From Thereva unica (Eukaryota; Arthropoda; Insecta; Diptera; Therevidae), in the NCBI GenBank assembly GCA_949987705.1, contig CATLJY010000105.1, positions 124,001 through 188,000 of the forward strand: 64,000 nt of DNA, given 5' to 3'. Shown in pieces: positions 43,305 through 53,881 of the stretch. A model generated the notes under the pieces. The model ran no database searches. It saw only the letters and a list, made by a program, of their open reading frames with translations, and was not told the DNA's origin. Numbering within the stretch: the stretch's first letter is position 1; every line of letters starts with the position of its first letter. Both the position numbers and the translations under genes were made by a program.

Positions 43305-43525
43305 GTCTGCATTGATAAGTAAACAAGGTCGATTCTTAGTACCTAAGCTTAATTTTGATTATAATTGTTTTAATTCGTTACTTAGAGAGCTAAACTCGCA
43401 ATTTGTTCCTGATAAATATAAGTATTTAAATTCTGTATGTGATACAGTATTCAATAAAGAAGAGAATTTATTTGATTACATTTAATAATTTATATTGTGT
43501 TTTTTTATGTAAACATTGACATAAA

Positions 43526-43576
43526 CTGTTCTCTGGGTGGGAAAAGCAGTCCTCTGGGTGGCAAAACAGTCCTCTG
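43526..43576 (+). repeat. 3' cluster of CAGTCCTCTG motifs
   Basis: Exact copies at 43547 and 43567 and a variant CTGTTCTCTG near 43527, spaced about 20 bp apart by GGGTGGNAAAA. Confidence 0.88.
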
Positions 43577-43956
43577 CCGCATTTTTTTACAAAATTGCCT
43601 ATAATTCGAAAAATAAGGGAAAATTACAATGGTTTCTTGTTTATATATATTTATATTATAACTATCTATCGACTTAACATACTACATTTTTAATTTTCTA
43701 GAAAAATAGGGTTGGGACAACTGTCAATAGACAAGTTTCCAGTTAGTAGAGAAAGGCCCATAAATATAATAAAGTTCATGAATTGTCGTTCTGTTATAAT
43801 GTAAACAATTCGAGGACGAATAAGTTGTCAGAATAGGCCGAACTGTAAGGAATATAGTTGAGAAAATTAGAGATAGATGGCGTTGGAATAGGAAAAGATA
43901 ATAGAAAGAGGAAGTAAGAAGAAGAGAAGAGAAAAAGAACATTCTGTGTGAATAAT
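43577..43956. other. spacer, no gene
   Basis: AT-rich spacer between element D and element F with no recognisable feature. Confidence 0.5.
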
Positions 43957-43993
43957 GCTTATGACACACATGGGGTATCGATACCGTGGTATC

Positions 43994-44792
43994 TGTTGTG
44001 GCGTAGCGCAGCCACACAACACAACATTGATTCGCCACCCAACACATAAGTAGTTATCTAAAAAGAAATTAATTAAAAAATAAAATATATATAGATATAC
44101 CTATAAAAAGAAAGTATATATGACAGATAATTTATGAAACTTAAGTCAAAACTGACAGCCAACTTGGATGGCAAAAGAAGAAAAGTTTTTAGTACAAATT
44201 GTACAGGGTGCCAGGTGTGACATGATTAAAAACAACAAGTAGAATAGAGCTTAAAAGATTTTTGGTAATAATAAAATAAACATAGGAAGCAAGGCGTTAA
44301 AGCTTTATTACTATAAAAAGCCGACGGAAATAAGGAACATTGCTCATTACTGAACTGGGGATTACCAGACAAAGTAAGAGCCTCTACACAAATAAGGTTT
44401 AGATCGCAGGATGGGGATTACTAAACTGCGCGTTGTTAGGATTAGCACCCAATTTATTCTACATACATATCAATTCGAGTTGAAGTCCACAGATAGGGTC
44501 TAGCGTGCAGGTTGGGGATTACCAAACTGCACTTTATTAGGTGTATTACACTTGTGGTTTCAATTCGAATTGCAGATAAACAATTTGAAAAAGATTATAT
44601 TGTTGATTGTTGGAAAAGTTAATTGAGTTCATTTCATTCTTGTTTGATTGTTTTTAAAGAACTTAATTTGATTGTAATAAACAGAATATATTATTTCAAA
44701 GAACGTGTTTTTATTTCAATAAGTGTGCTTCAAGCAAACGAAGCAAATTAACTGGCATTAACTACTCAATATCAAGCAAGGGATATTGAACA
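43994..44792 (+). repeat. BEL E 5' LTR
   Basis: 799 bp, starting TGTTGTGGCGTAGC and ending GATATTGAACA. It pairs with 51413-52208. Confidence 0.95.
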
Positions 44793-44812
44793 TGGTCCTT
44801 CGAGCCGGATCG
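44793..44812 (+). promoter_or_regulatory. BEL E primer-binding site
   Basis: TGGTCCTTCGAGCCGGATCG follows the 5' LTR immediately and begins with the TGG expected of a tRNA 3'-end primer site. The matching tRNA was not identified. Confidence 0.75.
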
Positions 44813-44830
44813 TTGTAGGCAAGCACATTT

Positions 44831-45142
44831 GAAGACCCTCGGGGAAAAACCAACTTAGTCCAAAAAATAAAATTCCAAAAAATACAAGTTTTTTCCCTCA
44901 TTGATTCATGGACTCAGTTGGTTCTTCCCCGAACTTTTTATTATTTCCCGTTCATTTTGTCAGGACTACGTTGGTTCTTCCCCGAACCTTTTATTATTGC
45001 CCGTTCATTTTGTCAGGACTACGTTGGTTTTTCCCCATAGTTAATACCTTGAATTTTGGTACACCTTAGCAGCTAATAGATGGAGCTGAATTCTCTGATT
45101 TTTGAAAAAGTGGACTAAGTTGGTTTTTCCCCGAGGGTCTTC
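44831..45142. mobile_element. 312-bp MITE in the BEL leader
   Basis: Perfect 32-bp inverted ends (GAAGACCCTCGGGGAAAAAC...) flanked by ATTT on both sides (44827-44830, 45143-45146). The interior repeats a GTTGGTTCTTCCCCGAAC-like core several times with a period near 58 bp. Non-coding. Confidence 0.9.
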
Positions 45143-45223
45143 ATTTATTGAAAGCAATATACAGTTAATTAAATAATTTAATAAAATCCACTTCCAATAA
45201 TACAATATTCAAATCAGTTCAAA

Positions 45224-46240
45224 ATGAACGCTTTGCTAAAATCGCAGAAGACATTGCAGGCTAATTTAACTAAAGCGATTGCAAATTTTAAAAAAACTGG
45301 TCAAGCAAGACGTACTGAAGGATATTTAACAGGCCGCATTGAAAATGTTAAAGAATTTTGGAGACAGTTCTTGGAGAATCACGAGCAAATATACAGACTC
45401 GAAGATGAGGAATCAGACCAAGACCGCGAACGGGTAGCGACGTATGAAGCAGCTGATCTGTATTCAATCTTTGAAGAAACCTATTTTGAGTTTCTAGGAG
45501 TTTTACAAGATGGACTTGCAAGGATTCAACATAAGGAAGTTCATACGCAGTTGTCGCCATCGGAGGTCACAGTTGTGAGGGCTGCGGAGAAGAGACTACC
45601 AGCGACGGAATTACCCAAATTCAATGGGAATTTCAGTGAGTGGAGAAATTTCCGCGATAGTTTTACTTCCATGATTCACGATGGCCCTCATATCCCTTTA
45701 ATTCAAAAACTCCAATATTTACGATCATGTCTCTCTGGAGAACCGCATCGTTTATTGGATCTATATGATGTTTCTGGTGACAATTACCAAGCTGCCTGGG
45801 ATGAGATTGTTAAACGCTATGATAACAAGCGAGTGTTAGTTATTACGCATCTAAAGGCTTTACTAACACAAACCAACACCGTAAAGGAGTCTCAACGAGA
45901 CTTAAAGGACTTGCTAGATACCACCAAGAGACGGTTGCACGAGTTGGCATCACTAGGAAGTCCAGTACAACATTGGGATCAAATTGTTGTATGCCTGTTA
46001 ACTACACGTCTACCAGAAGAAACTAAAAGAATTTGGGAGCAAAGAATTGCAACATCGTCAGAACATTCAGCATTAAACAAGATGTTTGAATTTTTAGAAG
46101 AAGTTTCCGAATGCATGAAGCCTTACGAGATGGAAAGGCCGCGCAGTCTAAACATAGGGACATGCTGGTGCCTAGGAAGTCTTCTACTTATCATTCCAGT
46201 GAGCAAACGAATTGTAGTATTTGCAAAGGCCAGCATCTGA
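45224..46240 (+). CDS. gag: BEL E Gag (DUF1759)
   Basis: The frame from the ATG at 45224 encodes a Gag with DUF1759 features: TELPKFNGNFSEWRNFRDS, LRSCLSGEPHRLL and SPVQHWDQIVVCLL. It overlaps the next frame from 46111. A frameshift between about 46111 and 46200 separates it from the zinc-knuckle region, which in BEL elements is normally one continuous Gag-Pol frame. The last 40 residues of this frame are therefore probably out of frame. Confidence 0.85.
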   Translation: MNALLKSQKTLQANLTKAIANFKKTGQARRTEGYLTGRIENVKEFWRQFLENHEQIYRLEDEESDQDRERVATYEAADLYSIFEETYFEFLGVLQDGLARIQHKEVHTQLSPSEVTVVRAAEKRLPATELPKFNGNFSEWRNFRDSFTSMIHDGPHIPLIQKLQYLRSCLSGEPHRLLDLYDVSGDNYQAAWDEIVKRYDNKRVLVITHLKALLTQTNTVKESQRDLKDLLDTTKRRLHELASLGSPVQHWDQIVVCLLTTRLPEETKRIWEQRIATSSEHSALNKMFEFLEEVSECMKPYEMERPRSLNIGTCWCLGSLLLIIPVSKRIVVFAKASI

Positions 46241-49200
46241 CTTATCAGTGTGGTCGGTTAAAACGATTAAATAGCAACGAAAGGCGCAAGATGCTTATAA
46301 AGTATGGCATTTGTTTAAATTGTATACAGCGTCACCAAGAATCTTGCATTGCCGGTCAAGAATGTCCTTTATGCAATCAAGATCACAAGTTGCACAAATG
46401 TGATCGGTTTCTGAAGCTAACAAGAAATGAAAAGAAAGATGTTCTGCAAGCACATAATCTATGTGGTAATTGCCTACGACCACATCCGGAATCCATATGT
46501 CCACACAAGAGTGGATGTTATAAGTGTCATAAACGACACCATACGTGGTTGCATGAAGATGCTAATGCACCGCCGAGCCCAGCTCCTAATACCGGTACAA
46601 CTACAGCAACAGCCTGTGCTACAAGATGTAATGTACTTAATAAGAATACGGAAGCACTATTGGCTACCGTTACAGTACTCGTCAAAGGACAACTACTTCG
46701 AGCTTTAGTCGATTTGGGTTCTCAAAGCTCCTTTATCTCTCAAGCAGCATATCAAGCATTGAAACTTAAGGGGTCACCAGCATCACTTAATGTCAGAGGA
46801 TTGGATTCGATTAAGGTAGCAGAAGCTAGAAAGAGCGCTATAATAAAGTTAACATCTCCTGTGACACCTAATTTTGAACTTCCGGTAGAGGCCTATATAA
46901 TCAAAAATGTTACAAGTGTTTGTCCTCCCACTCGATACGCACATCACAATTGGGACTATATTAAAGGATTAAAATTAGCAGATCCACAATTTTTAGATCC
47001 AGGTGCGATTGATATGTTGGTGGGAGTAAAGGTCTATGCAAAAATAATTTGCGGCAAGATAAAGAAAGGACCTTTAGATGCCCCCGTAGCCCAGAAAACG
47101 AAATTGGGTTGGATATTATTTGGGGAAATGGCATCCATAAAAACAGCAGTCCATCACGAAAGTAATAATCTTGCATGTATTGTAACTACAGAAGCCAGCA
47201 TCGAGCAGTTAAACAAACAAGTTCGTTTATTCTGGGAATCAGAAGAGATAATAGGAACGCGGAGATGGACCGAAGAAGAACAACAATGTGAAGATTTCTA
47301 TCAGAGGACACACAAAAGGTTGGAAAGTGGTCAATATGAAGTCAGAATTGCTTTTAAGCAGAAGCCACCAGTGGGACATTCTAAAAAAATGGCTATGAAG
47401 CGATTTGCACATACGGAACGAAAACTGTTACAGCAACCAAAGATGGGTGAGGAATACCGAAAATGCCTCAATGAATATCTGACGTTAAAGCATATGAATG
47501 TGCTCGATCCCGAAGAATTAATAACAACGAATAAGGAACCTAGATACTATATGCCGCATCATGCCGTTATAAAGGAAAGTACAACAACCAAGTTGAGAGT
47601 TGTTTTCGACGCATCTGCGAAATCCTCTAACGGCAAGTCAATAAATGAACAAATGATGACAGGACCAACACTGCAACCAAAATAATATGCTACTCTGTTA
47701 AAATGGAGAAAGCATAAATACGCAGTAACAGCGGATATAGAAAAAATGTACAGAATGATATTAGTACATAAAGATGATCGAAAGTTCCAAAGTATACTCT
47801 GGAGAGACCACCCGAATGAAAGCATTCGAACGTACGAATTAAATACAGTTACGTTTGGAACTACTGCAGCTCCTTATCTTGCAATAAGGACCTTACAGCA
47901 AGTAGCAAAGGATGAAGAAAAGGAATTTCCGCGAGCAGCACAAATAGCGCTCCAAGACTTTTATGTCGATGATTTATTAACAGGTGCAGATAGTCTTGAA
48001 GAACCTAAAGAAGTCCAACAGCAATTAATTAAGATGTTAGCCCGTGGAGGGTTTCGACTCAGGAAGTGGACAGCAAATGACAACGAGATTTTAAATTGGA
48101 TACCAGTACAAGATCGAGAGGTAGAGGTTCCTTTAACGTTTAAGGAGGACGGTCAAATCAAAGCATTGGAAATTCAATGGCATCCGTACCATGATCATTT
48201 TTCATATGCCGTCAAAGGTCAGGAATTTGAAAAAACTGCTACAACTAAAAGGACAATTCTATCTCAAATCGCAAAGTTGTTCGATCCGCATGGCTGGATA
48301 GCCCCGTGTGTTGTAGCGGCAAAGGTAATTATACAGAAGCTTTGGATGGCAGACTGTTCTTGGCATCAAGAAGTTCCATCAGAATTTTCTAATGAATGGG
48401 AAGAATTGAAAGGTCAATTAACCAATATTCGCGAAATAAAAGTTCCAAGATGAGTGCATTTACATAGCTCACAGGAGAATGTGCAAGTGCATGGATTTTG
48501 TGATGCATCCATGGTAGCATATGCAGCAGTAGTGTATATTCGAATCATTGATAAGGATGAAAATACACATGTATCCTTATTAATGGCAAAAACTAAGGTG
48601 GCACCAACCAAACCAATCACCCTGCCAAGATTAGAATTGTGTGGTGCTGTTCTATTAAATAGGCTATTGCAACAAGTGAAAACGGACATGCAATTGGGGG
48701 ATATACGATAGAATGTCACTCATGGACCGATTCAAAAATAGTTTTATCTTGGATAAAAAGTCATCCTCGAAAATGGCGAACATTTGTTGCAAACTGAATA
48801 GCAGAAATTCAAGAAAACACTCTAAACAACACATGGAGATATGTACCGTCTCAAGATAACCCTGCTGATATAGCTTCTAGACGGAGTCTACCGAAGAATC
48901 TCTTATGCAATGCATTGTGGTGGACTGGACCTGCCTGGTTGGAGGGTACAGCAGAAAGTTGGCCAATTGAGACATGTACCAAAGGTGACACCACATTAGA
49001 GATGGCGAATGTGAAGTCGCTGTTGACAACTCAGGAGCAACACGATGACTTCGAGTTGATAAGTTGAGTAACTGCTTACTGCTTACGATTTGTCAACAAT
49101 GCCAAACAAGGCAATCAGAAAAGAACTGGGATATTTCAAGTATCCGAAATTGAAAGTGCGAAGATAAGGATATTACGACTGGCACAACAATTTATGTTCC

Positions 49201-50435
49201 CAAGAGAACGGATGCAATTAAAGAAGACGGGACGAGTAGACAAGCAGAGCAAGCTATTTAAACTTGATCCATTTCTTGATGAATACGAAATTATACGAGT
49301 AGCTGGCAGACTCAGAAGGTCTAATTTGTCATATGATAGCAAGCATCCTGTGGTATTACAACTTAGGACACATATCACAGATATAATTATAGATAGGTTT
49401 CATTTAGAGAGCCTTCATGGTGGACCTCAGCTGGTGCTCAATATAATCAGAAAGGAGTTCTGGATTATCAACGGATTAAACGCGGTAAAATATCGAATTT
49501 ACCGATGTACTACTTGTGCAAGGCATCGACCACATGTTCAGCAGCAAATTATGGGGGATCTTCCCACACCAAGGGTAACCCAAGCTCATCCGTTTCAGAA
49601 TAGTGGAGTTGATTATGCAGGACCTATCACCCTACGGATGTCAAAACACAGAGGCGCTAAGACTTACAAGGGGTATATTTGCATATTTGTGTGCATGGCC
49701 ACGAAGGCAATTCATATCGAAGCAGTATCCGATTTAACAACCGAAGCATTCATAGCTGCATTTCGCAGGTTTATTGGAAGAAGAGGGATGTGCTCAAACA
49801 TGTATTCAGATAATGGGACAAATTTCGTTGGAGCTGATAAGGGATTCAGACAAATGATGAAAGAAGTCCTTAAAGCAATAACAGAAGCTACAGCAAAAGA
49901 ATATGCAGAACGAGGTTTAACTTGGCATTTTATTCCGCCATCAGCACCACACTTCGGAGGTCTGTGGGAAGCAACCGTCAAATCCATTAAACGTCATTTG
50001 CGAAGAATGGCAAATTCAAGAATTCTCACGTTTGAAGTATTAAATACGCTGCTGGTACAGATTGAAGCATGACTAATTTCCAGGCCGATTCAAGCTATAT
50101 CGTCTGATCCTAACTGCATGGAAGCCTTAACTCCTGGGCATTTTTTGATTGGGAGACCATTAGTTCAACTAGCCGAACCATCACAAGATGACGGGAACTT
50201 AGGAGTGGCAGATCGATGGAAGCAAATCCAAGTATTAAGGCATGTGTTTTGGAAACGATGGTCACAGAAGTATTTGCTTCAGCTCCAGCAACGGACGAAA
50301 TGGAATACTCCACAGCAAAACGTGAGGATTGGACAGATGGTTATTCTAAAGGATGATAAACAGCCCCCTGCCAGCTGGCAATTGGGAAGAATAGAGAAGA
50401 TTCATCCAGGGGCGATGACAGAACTAGAGTGGTAA
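46111..50435 (+). pseudogene. pol: BEL E pol, interrupted by five stops and a frameshift
   Basis: In order it has four or more Cys/His knuckles (CSICKGQHLTYQC to CYKCHKRHHTW), then a DUF1758-type protease (ALVDLGSQSSFIS, with DLG where DTG/DSG is typical). RT has KLRVVFDASAKS and FYVDDLLTGA, and RNase H has VHGFCDAS and LPRLELCGA. Integrase has HGGPQLVLNIIRKEFW, CTTCARHR, VDYAGPI, YSDNGTNFVG and a C-terminal DUF5641-like tail to 50435. Stops occur at 47683, 48451, 48795, 49065 and 50070 (four are TGA), and the frame shifts near 48711. It is therefore dead despite young LTRs. Confidence 0.9.
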
Positions 50436-50673
50436 CAGTAAGGACTACCACAGCCATAATACAAAGGCCAATACAAAAAGTCATACCATTACTTATGTAT
50501 ATAGGCACTGACTATAAGTGAACGATTGTAACATGCCTTGGAGAACAGATTACAAAATTTAAAAAAAAAAAAAAGAAAAAAAAATTACATATAATAATAA
50601 ATTGGGTGTTGCATAGGGTTTAGTAAAAATTTGGTATTTAAGTTAAACAATAATAATTATTTGTTCACAGAAA

Positions 50674-51245
50674 ATGGAAGACGTTTTAATTTTGGCTTGT
50701 GAAGACGATTGGGTGTTAGGGGATGAGCTTAGCATCCCGGTGACACCAGGCCGGTGGATGAACACAGAGGCACCACAAGATGTCCTGGCTGATTCCGAAC
50801 TCCCAGAGGGAGCAGAGCATAGATTAGTCATAAGTCCAGCACGAGGTTGTGTATCACATGTAAGTCCAGCGAAAGGTAACAATGATCCAGTCCAAAAAAA
50901 AAAAATGAAGTACCCGTCACACCCGGAAGAGGTATCAATTGGGAGGAAGTGTTTGAATTCCAAAAAGTGGTGTCGCAAGAAGTGGTGTCGACAAACCAAG
51001 AGAATGATGTTGTGAACCCAAGAGATCAAAAATTTTGCACGGTGACGACCCAGGAAGGGGAATATGTAGATATCCCGTACACAATAATGGATACGATTCC
51101 ATGGGACTGGATAAAGGCCAGTACAAGGAAACGGCATACACTTTTCTTGGGGAAAGGACGAACGTTGAGACTGAGATATAGAGACAATAAAACCATTTGG
51201 TCCAGTTATAAAATAAAAGAAAACAAAAGGAAAAAGAAGTTGTAG
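50674..51245 (+). pseudogene. extra ORF between BEL pol and 3' LTR, frameshifted in an A-run
   Basis: A frame begins with ATG at 50674 (MEDVLILACEDDWVLGDE) and stays open until a run of 11 or more A near 50895. From there a second frame continues to 51245, so one protein of about 190 residues is likely. The PVTPGR motif occurs twice, once in each half (near residues 23 and 80). The product is acidic at the start and very basic at the end (KIKENKRKKKL). I see no signal peptide, membrane span or envelope features. I do not recognise it. It could be an accessory regulatory protein or captured coding sequence. Confidence 0.55.
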
Positions 51246-51412
51246 TTAGATTGTTTGATTGTTATCAGTTCTAGTTAAATCTGTTCCCATTTGTTTCGTG
51301 ATGTTAAAATAATGTTCATTGATGTTAAAATAGTTAATCAGGCTAATTAATTAAATGCAATGATTGTTTCCAGTTTATTACTTTGTTGATGTTAGATCAA
51401 GGGGCGGGAATA

Positions 51413-52208
51413 TGTTGTGGCGCAGCGCAGCCACACAACACAACATTGATTCGCCACCCAACACATAAGTAGTTATCTAAAAAGAAATTAATTAAAAAAT
51501 AAAATATATATATAGATATACCTATAAAAAGAAAGTATATATGACAGATAATTTATGAAACTTAAGTCAAAACTGACAGCCAACTTGGCAAAAGAAGAAA
51601 AGTTTTTAGTACAAATTGTACAGGGTGCCAGGTGTGACATGATTAAAAACAACAAGTAGAATAGAGCTTAAAAGCTTTTTGGTAATAATAAAATAAACAT
51701 AGGAAGCAAGGCGTTAAAGCTTTATTACTATAAAAAGCCGACGGAAATAAGGAACATGCTCATTACTGAACTGGGGATTACCAGACAAAGTAAGAGCCTC
51801 GACACAAATAAGGTTTAGATCGCAGGTTGGGGATTACTAAACTGCGCGTTGTTAGGATTAGCACCCAATTTATTCTACATACATATCAATTCGAGTTGAA
51901 GTCCACAGATAGGGTCTAGCGTGCAGGTTGGGGATTACCAAACTGCACTTTATTAGGTGTATTACAATTGTGGTTTCAATTCGAATTGCAGATAAACAAT
52001 TTGAAAAAGATTATATTGTTGATTGTTGGAAAAGTCAATTGAGTTCATTTCATTCTTGTTTGATTGTTTTTAAAGAACTTAATTTGATTGTAATAAACAG
52101 AATATATTATTTCAAAGAACGTGTTTTTATTTCAATAAGTGTGCTTCAAGCAAACGAAGCAAATTAACTGGCATTAACTACTCAATATCAAGCAAGGGAT
52201 ATTGAACA
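51413..52208 (+). repeat. BEL E 3' LTR
   Basis: 796 bp, preceded by the purine-rich GGGGCGGGAATA and followed by the second GTATC. Confidence 0.95.
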
Positions 52209-52359
52209 GTATCGATACCGAGATATGGCGAATACCGCGGTATCGCGGCGCCCATGACACACATAAACAAGGGTATAATTTGACGTTTGTCGTTGGAACA
52301 TTATTTGCAATACGGAATTTCGTTAAATTTAACTTGAAGTGGCATTATTATTTTTTAAA

Positions 52360-53664
52360 ATGGAAGTGGAAGATGTTCTTGGTTTATGCCTTGCCAAACA
52401 ACAAGAAATTAAATTAAGCTTAAGGCGAATTCAAGATTTGGATCGGAGAAGGAAAAGATTGAGATATCTTGTGATCAGATCTTGGTTAAGGTGCAAAATG
52501 TTGAGGCGGATGTGTAAGATTAGTTTACAGCCTTGCATTAAAAGAAAAAGGGTTTGGTCTAGGGTTAGTTTTAAACAGGAGTGTATGAAAGTTTAAATTC
52601 ATTCATTTTAGGTGGAAAAGTCAGATTTTTGGGAGAGGGAGGTGCTGAAGTTCGACGATGAAAAATTTAAATTGTATTTTCGTGTCGACCGATCAACAAT
52701 GGAATTTCTTTGCTCGTATTTAAAAAGCATAGCAAAGCTAGACACAACATGGCGATCTGCAATTCCTCTTCGAAAACGGATAGCAATCGCCATTTATGCT
52801 CTCGGATCGTCAGCAGAATACCGAACAATCGCCAGTTTATTTGGAGTCGGGAGGACGACAGTGGGTGAAATTGTGTTGGAATTTTCAAAAAGGGTGTGGG
52901 AGGTTTTCCAGCCAAAATTTTTAAATGCTTACCCGCCTTCAATTGCCAAACTCAATGAAGTAGTATCGGGCTTCGAAAAATTGGGGTTTCCGCAATGCTT
53001 TGGTGCGATAGACGGATGCCATATTGAAATCAATCCACCAAGAGAAGAGGCAACCGACTATTATAATTTCAAAGGTTGGCATTCGACGGTTTTGTTTGCA
53101 GCAGTGGATCACAGATTTCGATTCACATACATAAATGTTGGCATTCCTGGACGCAGTAATGATTCAACAATATTCGAGCATTCGTTACTGAAGCAACAAC
53201 ATGTAACTAATCCCATTTTTGAATTGAACAGTCGAAATATCGAAGGAGTCCGAGTTCCGGTTCTATTAATTGGAGATTCCGCCTTTCGATTGGTTCCTTA
53301 TTTAATGAAGCCCTTTCCGTTTCACGTGGAACAATCAGAAGACCAAAAACGTTTCAATAAAAATTTATCAAAGTGCCGACACGTTGTTGAAAATGCGTTC
53401 GGGCATTTAAAAGCACGGTTTCGTCGACTAGGGAAAGGCCTGGAGGTGCACATTGACAATGCACCTATTATTATTAAAGCTTGTTGTGTTTTACATAATA
53501 TCTGCAACGAACGAAACGACTGGATAAACAAGAACTGGATAACAGAAATAGAAAAGGAGCAGGGAAGACCTCAGCCACACAGAACAATGGTGGCAGGATA
53601 TTCAGAACCGTCAGGAAACATAATTCGCAACGCTATACTACAATCATTTAGTAAGTATATATAA
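52360..53664 (+). CDS. HARBI1-type transposase of element F, intact
   Basis: Exon 1 (52360-52563, starting MEVEDVLGLCLAKQQE) and exon 2 (52612-53664) join in phase 0 across a 48-bp GT-AG intron, giving 418 residues. A basic arginine-rich N-terminal helix is followed by a helix-turn-helix (RTIASLFGVGRTTVGEI) and the DDE_Tnp_4 core. The core has GAIDGCHIEI, LLIGDSAFRLV and HVVENAFGHLKARF as the D, D and E blocks. No stops or frameshifts are present. This is the only intact DDE transposase gene in the window. It could act on F ends and on short relatives. A second gene, usual in this group, was not found. Confidence 0.9.
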
Positions 53665-53881
53665 ACATATTTAAAGAAAAAACAAATTTATTTGAAAAGT
53701 TTTTCATTTTTTGTTCTCTTTATCAATTAAAAAATTAATAAATTTTTCCTGGAGTAAGAAGATATGTATTTGTAACTTATATTTCATTCATTATAAAAAC
53801 TTGGTAATATAGAATTTTTAATTATATTATATATATTTTTTTGAATTGTTTGTTTAATTATTTTAGTAATACAGCCCTAAA

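Larger units (their letters stand above)
39836..43576 (+). mobile_element. DNA transposon 'D' (unclassified) with CAGTCCTCTG repeats
   Basis: A single large transposase gene is framed by many copies of the 10-mer CAGTCCTCTG, which are absent elsewhere in the window as far as I can see. The outermost copies at 39836 and 43567 are used as provisional ends. Their same orientation means they are not simple inverted termini, and I found no target duplication, so the true ends remain open. Confidence 0.6.
43994..52208 (+). mobile_element. full-length BEL/Pao element 'E'
   Basis: 8215 bp with LTRs of 799 and 796 bp (TGTTGTGGCG...ATTGAACA), a 5-bp target duplication GTATC (43989-43993, 52209-52213), a primer site, gag, pol and an extra 3' frame. 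LTR copies differ at roughly ten positions. A 312-bp MITE sits in the leader. Several stops break pol, so the copy is not autonomous. Confidence 0.95.

Noticed and set aside
43294..43485. 63-codon frame after the D transposase
   Set aside because: Short, no known motif, and no comparative support. It might be a 3' exon or a remnant but cannot be claimed.
44793..44812. Primer sites considered as tRNA genes
   Set aside because: Only about 20 bases, with no cloverleaf or A/B boxes.
50674..51245. Extra BEL ORF considered as an envelope gene
   Set aside because: No signal peptide, cleavage site, fusion-peptide-like or membrane-anchor segment is visible.
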